This document shows, piece by piece, positions 13,151 through 17,162 of a stretch of DNA of 17,162 nt (its first letter is position 1; each line of letters opens with the position of its first letter). This DNA is from Nitriliruptorales bacterium (GTDB lineage Bacteria > Actinomycetota > Nitriliruptoria > Nitriliruptorales > Nitriliruptoraceae). The stretch lies in contig JAURQY010000035.1 of NCBI GenBank assembly GCA_030835875.1, forward strand, positions 1 through 17,162, read 5' to 3'. The translations under genes and the position numbers were made by a program. The notes beneath the pieces were generated by a model. The model made no database searches. It had not been told where the DNA came from and was given only the letters and a program-made list of their open reading frames with translations.

Positions 13151-14629
13151 ATGGCCGATGCGATCCCCGCGATCGACTGGAGCCTCGCCGAGCGCGCGGC
13201 CCGTGAGGTCGCACGCGAGGGCGACCGGGCACCGACGGCGGAGGAGCGCACCCGCTTCGAGGAGGCGTTCCGGCTCGCCGAGCACTGGCTCGACGCGGGG
13301 GCGCTGCCGCAGCCGCCCGACGCGGGTCGCACGCTCGTCCTCGACCGCGACGCGTGGATCGACGAGGCGATCCCCGTGTTCATGCGGCTGCTCGCGCCGG
13401 TGGCCGCGGCGACCACCGAGGCGCTCGTCGGGCTCGCATCGCGCCAGCTCGGTGAGCTCGGACGGATGCTCGAGGACTCACCCGACGCGCTCGAGGACAT
13501 GGTCGGCGGGCTCGGTGCGATGGGACTCGACCCGGAGCGGCTCGACGAGCTCGACCTGCGCGCGTTCGGCATCGACGACGCGCAGGCGGAGCAGCTCCGG
13601 GCGCAGCTGCGCGCGATGCTCGCCGGTGGCGAGGGGTTCGGCGAGATGCTGCGCGGCGCGCTCGGAGCGATGGGGCTCACGCCGGGCGGCAGCGGGATCG
13701 GCGGCAGTGGAGTCGCCGGCGCACCGGACCCCGGCGCGATGCTCCGACCGGCCGCAGCGACCCTCAACGCGCTCCAGGCCGGCCAGGTCATCGGCACGCT
13801 CGCCCGCCAGGTGCACGGCCACCGCGACCTCGGCATCCCGACCGCGCCGCGCGCGACGGCCGGCCTCGTCGCGGCCAATGTCGCGGCGACGTTCGACGGC
13901 TACGACCTCGACGCGACGGAGGTCGCGGTCGTGCTCGCCGTCACCGAGGCCGCGCACCGACGCCTGCACCACGCGATCGGCTGGCTCGATGAGCACCTGA
14001 TCCGCCTCGTCGGTCGCTTCGCCGACGCGATGACCGTCGACGAGTCGCAGCTGCGCGAGCTCGCCGAGCAGATGGAGCAGGAGCTCGACCCCGAGGACCC
14101 CGAGGCGTTTCGCCGCGCGATCGAGCGGGCTGCACGCCTGCGGCTCGCACCCAACGACGCGCAGCGTGGGGTGCTCGGACAGCTCCAGGTCGTGCTCGGC
14201 ATCGTCGGCGCGTGGGCACGGCATGAGGCGCGCACGACGCTCGAGGGCCGGCTGCCGGGGCTCGCACGCATCGAGGAGGTGCTGCGACGCCGCCGTGCAG
14301 TGCAGGGCGATGGCGAGGAGCTGCTGTCGGGGCTGCTCGGCCTCGACCTGCGCCCTGAGGACGAGACCGTGCCGGAGCGGTTCGTCGCCACGGTGCTCGA
14401 CGTGCTCGGCACGCGCGGGCTCGAGCAGGCGCTCGCGCATCCGGAGAACCTGCCGGGCGCCGACGAGCTCGAGGACCCCGGGCGCTGGCTCGCGCGCAGC
14501 GTCGACGAGGTCGACGTGCCCGACGACGTGGCGTCGCTGCTCGAGGGACTCGGCGATGCGCCGACCGAGGCGAGCGCCGAGGAGCGTGCCTCCGGACCCT
14601 CCGACGGGGACGACGCTGAGGGTCCGTGA
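13151..14629 (+). CDS. DUF2342 zincin-like metalloprotease-related protein (putative hydrolase)
   Basis: A 492-residue protein of DUF2342 (PF10103), the family of Rv3195. The first 200 residues are acidic and helical, with two similar Ala/Gly-rich stretches (GGLGAMGLDPER at 119-130; GALGAMGLTPGG at 169-180). The conserved core follows: LNALQAGQVIGTLARQVHGH at 205-224, DLGIPTAPR, NVAATFDGYDLDATEV, and VLAVTEAAHRRL with TEAAH at 265-269 where zincins have HExxH. Then comes WLDEHLIRLVGRF, and near the end GAWARHEARTTLEGRLPGLA with an Arg-rich RIEEVLRRRR. The tail is acidic. The missing first His makes zinc peptidase activity doubtful. ATG at 13151 with GAGGAG upstream. It is divergent from the Lon-like protease/UPF0182 operon, an arrangement also known in mycobacteria. 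Confidence 0.85.
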   Translation: MADAIPAIDWSLAERAAREVAREGDRAPTAEERTRFEEAFRLAEHWLDAGALPQPPDAGRTLVLDRDAWIDEAIPVFMRLLAPVAAATTEALVGLASRQLGELGRMLEDSPDALEDMVGGLGAMGLDPERLDELDLRAFGIDDAQAEQLRAQLRAMLAGGEGFGEMLRGALGAMGLTPGGSGIGGSGVAGAPDPGAMLRPAAATLNALQAGQVIGTLARQVHGHRDLGIPTAPRATAGLVAANVAATFDGYDLDATEVAVVLAVTEAAHRRLHHAIGWLDEHLIRLVGRFADAMTVDESQLRELAEQMEQELDPEDPEAFRRAIERAARLRLAPNDAQRGVLGQLQVVLGIVGAWARHEARTTLEGRLPGLARIEEVLRRRRAVQGDGEELLSGLLGLDLRPEDETVPERFVATVLDVLGTRGLEQALAHPENLPGADELEDPGRWLARSVDEVDVPDDVASLLEGLGDAPTEASAEERASGPSDGDDAEGP

Positions 14630-15036
14630 GGAACACCTGCGCGGCGAGCGGCAGACGCACGGACGCGCGCGGAACCGCCGGATCGGTCGCCGCGACACCC
14701 CTGTGGACGGACTGTGGAACCGGGCCGGTCGGCGACGCGCGCGTGACCTGCGCTTCCGCGAGCTCCCCCATCATCGCGGCCTGACGGGGGTGCGGGGCGC
14801 CGTCCGTCACTCCACAGGGCGTCCACATCAGGCGGGTCGGTTGCCCACAGGGCCTGTGGATAACCCGTGCGCGGCGCCGACTGAATCGACGTAGGTTCCC
14901 CCACGTCGAGGTCCCCAGAGGGCCCGGGCGGACCCCACGGGGAAGGGGGTCGGACGTCCGGTCCCGCTGGGGATCTTGCGTTGACGGCCCGTACCCTCCC
15001 CTCGTCGCAGCAGGACCGAAGGTCGGAGGGGCGGGC
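14630..15036. other. 407-bp noncoding region with DnaA-box cluster and inverted repeats
   Basis: This is the longest stretch without a convincing gene. It holds a perfect DnaA box, TTATCCACA on the minus strand (14863-14855), and TTGCCCACA at 14841-14849, one mismatch from the actinobacterial TTGTCCACA. Weaker matches lie at 14702-14710 (TGTGGACGG), 14713-14721 (TGTGGAACC), 14808-14816 (CACTCCACA) and 14819-14827 (GCGTCCACA). A 15-nt palindrome CCACAGGgCCTGTGG spans 14845-14859, and a hairpin TCGACGT/ACGTCGA spans 14886-14909. A -10-like TACCCT at 14992-14997 may serve the HAD gene. No AT-rich unwinding element and no dnaA, dnaN or replication genes are near. Confidence 0.5.
14841..14863. promoter_or_regulatory. 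Pair of DnaA boxes within a palindrome
   Basis: TTGCCCACA on the plus strand (14841-14849) and TTATCCACA on the minus strand (14863-14855) face each other, with CCACAGGgCCTGTGG forming the palindromic centre at 14845-14859. TTATCCACA is the bacterial DnaA-box consensus. Binding of DnaA is inferred from sequence only; a dimeric regulator reading the palindrome is the alternative. Confidence 0.45.
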
Positions 15037-15846
15037 GTGGCGGAACGGTTCCTGCCCCCGCCGGCGGCCCCGCATGCCGCCGCCTTCTTCGACCTCGACC
15101 GGACACTGATCAGCGGGTCCTCCACCTTCACCTTCGGGATCGCCGCCTGGCGCGCATCCCTCCTCGACAGCCGCCGGATGACGGGCGACGCGGTCCGCGC
15201 GCTGTCCTTCCGGCTCTTCGGTGCGAGCGACGAACGCTCGGCGTCGACCCGTGACCGTCTGCTCGACGCGATCCGCGACGTGCCCGAGGAGGACCTCGCC
15301 GCGCTCAACGGGGTGATCCTCCCCCGCCTCGTCGAGCAGGTCCGTCCCGAGTCGCGCGAGCTCATCGAGATGCACCGCGACGCCGGCCGCGAGCAGTGGA
15401 TCGTCTCTGCGTCCGCGCAGGGCATCGTCGAGCCGCTCGCGCATGCGATCGGGATGACCGGTGGCATCGGGACGCGTATCGCCGTGCGTGACGGCGTGTA
15501 CACCGGCGAGCTCGACGGACCGTTCGTCTACGGCGAGGGCAAGGTCGAGGCGATGCGCCGGGTCGCGAGCGAGCGCCACTACGACCTCGAGCGCTGCTAC
15601 GCCTACTCCGACTCGATCTCCGACCAGCCGATGCTCGAGCTCGTCGGCCATCCGGTCGCGGTCAACCCGGACCGTGCGCTCGAGGCGCTCGCGCGCAGCC
15701 GCGGCTGGCCGATCGTCATCTTCGCGCGACGTGCGAAGCGCATCCTCACCGCATCGACGCTCGCCGGCAGCGTGCTCGGACTCGCCGCCGGCGCGTACGG
15801 CTACGGGCTGCAGCGCGGTCGCAGCACGACGAGCGGTCGTCGGTGA
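15037..15846 (+). CDS. HAD-IB family phosphatase (SerB-like)
   Basis: A 269-residue haloacid dehalogenase subfamily IB hydrolase. Motif I is FFDLDRTLISGSS with nucleophile Asp19 and general acid/base Asp21. Motif II is WIVSASAQGIVEPLA. Motif III is the Lys of GEGKVEAM, and motif IV is YAYSDSISDQPML with the DSxxD magnesium ligands. The helical cap lies between motifs I and II. Near the C-terminus ILTASTLAGSVLGLAAGAYG is a likely membrane-anchoring helix. The substrate is unknown; relatives act on phosphoserine, phospholipids or other phosphomonoesters. The GTG at 15037 has GGAGG 7 bases upstream. The stop overlaps the start of the Fic-like gene as GTGA, so the two are probably made together. 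Confidence 0.9.
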   Translation: MAERFLPPPAAPHAAAFFDLDRTLISGSSTFTFGIAAWRASLLDSRRMTGDAVRALSFRLFGASDERSASTRDRLLDAIRDVPEEDLAALNGVILPRLVEQVRPESRELIEMHRDAGREQWIVSASAQGIVEPLAHAIGMTGGIGTRIAVRDGVYTGELDGPFVYGEGKVEAMRRVASERHYDLERCYAYSDSISDQPMLELVGHPVAVNPDRALEALARSRGWPIVIFARRAKRILTASTLAGSVLGLAAGAYGYGLQRGRSTTSGRR

Positions 15847-16979
15847 GCGGCGCGGCGGCACCACTGCCCTGCACGGGCTCCGAGCATCTCGACGTGCTCG
15901 TCGACGAGCTCGACCGGCTCGTCCTGCGGGTGCGTGCGGCGGTCGTCGCCCGCGACGCTGCGACCGTCGCGGAGCGGCGCGCGCTCGAGGACGCGGCGAC
16001 CGCGGACGCGACGCTGCGCCTCGACGGCGGACTGCGAGCGACGGCCGACGGGTCGGGTGGGGAGCGGCTCGAGCGACCGGGCACCTGGCTCGACGCGCTC
16101 GGTGCGACGGTCGGCGACGACGGCGATGGCGACGTCGAGCTCGAGGGGACGCTCGACGACGCGACGCTCGAGCGGCTGGCCGGTCTCGAACGCAGCGGTG
16201 TCCTCGCGGGCCTCGCTGCGGACGACCTCGCGCCGGCGTTCGGGCGCACGAGCGCGGATGCGGGCGGGCTCGGGACGGCGATCGCGCTGCTGCACGGACG
16301 GCTCACCGCAGGGCTCGTCGCCGACGAGCGTGCCGGTCGGCTCCGACGCGGCCCGCGGGTCGTGCACGATGCGAGCGTCGGTCGGGTGCTGTTCTTCCCG
16401 ACGGAGCCGGCGCTGCTGCCGGACGCCTGGGACGCGCTGCTCCGCCACGTGACCGGGAGCGGCGCAGGCGCGGCGGCGGCGCGGCTCCCTGCTGCGGTCC
16501 GTGCAGGACTCCTCCACCTCGAGCTGCTCCGCCATCAGCCGTTCGATGCGGCCAACGGGCGGCTCGCCCGCGCCGCGTCACGCCTGGCCCTGCTCGCCGA
16601 CGAGCTGCTGCCGGCCGGGCTCGGAGCGTCCGACGCGGTGCACGCCGAGCACCCGCTCGGCTACCACGAGGAGGTCGGCGCGAGCGTGCGACGCCGCGAC
16701 GCGACCCGGTGGGTCGAGCGCGCCCTCGAGACGCACGGCATCGCCCTGCGCCGCACGCTCGACGCGCTCACCCCAGACGGCGGAGGCGATGCACTGCCCG
16801 ACGGGCTCGGTGCGACGTTCACGCTCGGTGACGTCGTCACGGAGGTCGGCGGATCGAGCGCGGCTGCTCGCGAGCGCTGCTCGACGTGGGTCGTCGACGG
16901 TCGTGCGGAGCGGATCGTCGGGTCGAGCGGCCTGCGGCTCCGACGACCTACGGATCAGTCGGCGGCGAGCGCCTCGTAG
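15843..16979 (+). CDS. Fic-domain family protein with altered active-site motif
   Basis: A 378-residue protein. The Fic-like core at about 140-260 shows a flap region (VVHDASVGRVLFFPTEPALL) and the helix LLHLELLRHQPFDAANGRLA followed by RAASRLALLADELLP. The motif HQPFDAANGRLAR (231-243) corresponds to the canonical HPFx(D/E)GNGRxxR, with His231, Asn238, Gly239, Arg240 and Arg243 kept, but it has one extra residue and Ala-Ala where Asp/Glu-Gly is usual. An N-terminal TLRLDG at 57-62 resembles the self-inhibitory (S/T)xxxE(G/N) motif with Asp for Glu. Active Fic proteins transfer AMP to proteins; activity here is uncertain. The GTG start overlaps the HAD stop. The 3' end overlaps the convergent hydrolase gene by 25 bp. 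Confidence 0.75.
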   Translation: MSGAAAPLPCTGSEHLDVLVDELDRLVLRVRAAVVARDAATVAERRALEDAATADATLRLDGGLRATADGSGGERLERPGTWLDALGATVGDDGDGDVELEGTLDDATLERLAGLERSGVLAGLAADDLAPAFGRTSADAGGLGTAIALLHGRLTAGLVADERAGRLRRGPRVVHDASVGRVLFFPTEPALLPDAWDALLRHVTGSGAGAAAARLPAAVRAGLLHLELLRHQPFDAANGRLARAASRLALLADELLPAGLGASDAVHAEHPLGYHEEVGASVRRRDATRWVERALETHGIALRRTLDALTPDGGGDALPDGLGATFTLGDVVTEVGGSSAAARERCSTWVVDGRAERIVGSSGLRLRRPTDQSAASAS

Positions 16980-17162
16980 CGGACGACCCCGTCGACCTCG
17001 GTGACGCGGCGCCCGTCGAGCCACGCACGCACGACGGCGACGTAGCGCTCCGGCTCCTCCATCATCGGGACGTGCCCGACACCGGGAATGACCGCGTCGA
17101 CCCAGTCCGGCCGGTGGACGAGCAGCTGGTCGATGACGGGCCGCCCGACGAGCGCGTCCGCA
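16955..17162 (-). CDS. Alpha/beta hydrolase, C-terminal part (runs off the window)
   Basis: The last 68 residues are visible: GRPVIDQLLVHRPDWVDAV, then IPGVGHVPMMEEPERYVAVV and RAWLDGRRV, ending in ALAAD. The GxGHxPxxEEPExx pattern, with the catalytic His of the Ser-Asp-His triad in GVGHVPMMEEP, is the standard C-terminus of alpha/beta-hydrolase fold enzymes (PF00561/PF12697). The nucleophile elbow lies outside, so substrate cannot be guessed. The TGA at 16957-16955 is inside the 3' end of the Fic-like gene. Confidence 0.88.
   Translation of the reverse strand, partial: ADALVGRPVIDQLLVHRPDWVDAVIPGVGHVPMMEEPERYVAVVRAWLDGRRVTEVDGVVRYEALAAD

Noticed and set aside
14630..15036. Canonical chromosome origin (oriC)
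   Set aside because: DnaA boxes are present but there is no dnaA, dnaN, gyrB, parAB or AT-rich unwinding region in the window, so I report a DnaA-box cluster rather than an origin.
13900..15864. 654-residue open frame on the minus strand
   Set aside because: It runs antisense across the DUF2342 gene, the noncoding gap and the HAD gene, all with better motif support on the plus strand; no recognisable domain.
1..17162. CRISPR arrays, insertion sequences, rRNA genes or prophage
   Set aside because: No regularly spaced repeats, transposase or phage structural genes, terminal inverted repeats or rRNA-like sequence were seen.

Overview
This is a very GC-rich window with codon use strongly biased to G/C in the third position, GTG/TTG starts and short TANNNT -10 boxes. 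The gene set points to a high-GC actinobacterium (Actinomycetota): a UPF0182 membrane protein, a Lon-like S16 protease, a DUF2342 zincin-like protein and an initiator tRNA of actinobacterial type. From memory, Mycobacterium tuberculosis carries the UPF0182, PDZ-Lon and DUF2342 genes side by side (Rv3193c to Rv3195). The exact lineage cannot be read from this window; a deep-branching actinobacterial class is a guess. Most of the window looks like ordinary chromosome, not a mobile island.

Layout. Positions 1-1234 (minus): a low-specificity threonine aldolase followed by the start of a probable RmuC. Positions 1339-2720 (plus): an aldo/keto reductase coupled to a small unknown protein. Positions 2743-6124 (minus): a Sad-like aldehyde dehydrogenase, an overlapping sugar/maltose-type O-acetyltransferase and MetY (O-acetylhomoserine sulfhydrylase). 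A TetR-type regulator (6178-6957) is divergent from this block, and the two starts are 53 bp apart.

Positions 7073-7832 hold the most unusual locus, an XRE antitoxin-like gene (plus) and a Gp49/HigB-type RelE-superfamily toxin-like gene (minus). They converge and overlap tail-to-tail by 17 bp instead of forming the usual co-directional operon. Next to them is an initiator tRNA-Met gene (minus) with a clear promoter and a terminator-like hairpin.

Positions 8147-13099 (minus) form an apparent operon: an SDR/epimerase with a C-terminal membrane segment, a membrane-anchored Lon-like protease lacking the usual PDZ domain, and the UPF0182 protein. The DUF2342 gene (13151-14629, plus) diverges from it. 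A 407-bp noncoding stretch (14630-15036) contains a perfect DnaA box and several weaker ones. It is followed by a HAD-IB phosphatase translationally coupled to a Fic-domain protein with an altered active-site motif. The window ends in the C-terminus of a convergent alpha/beta hydrolase.

The best candidates for something undescribed are the convergent toxin-antitoxin pair with its hairpin over the toxin ribosome binding site, the HAD-Fic pair, the PDZ-less protease variant of the conserved cluster, and the DnaA-box cluster far from any visible dnaA. All functional calls are from motif recognition by eye; no database search was run.
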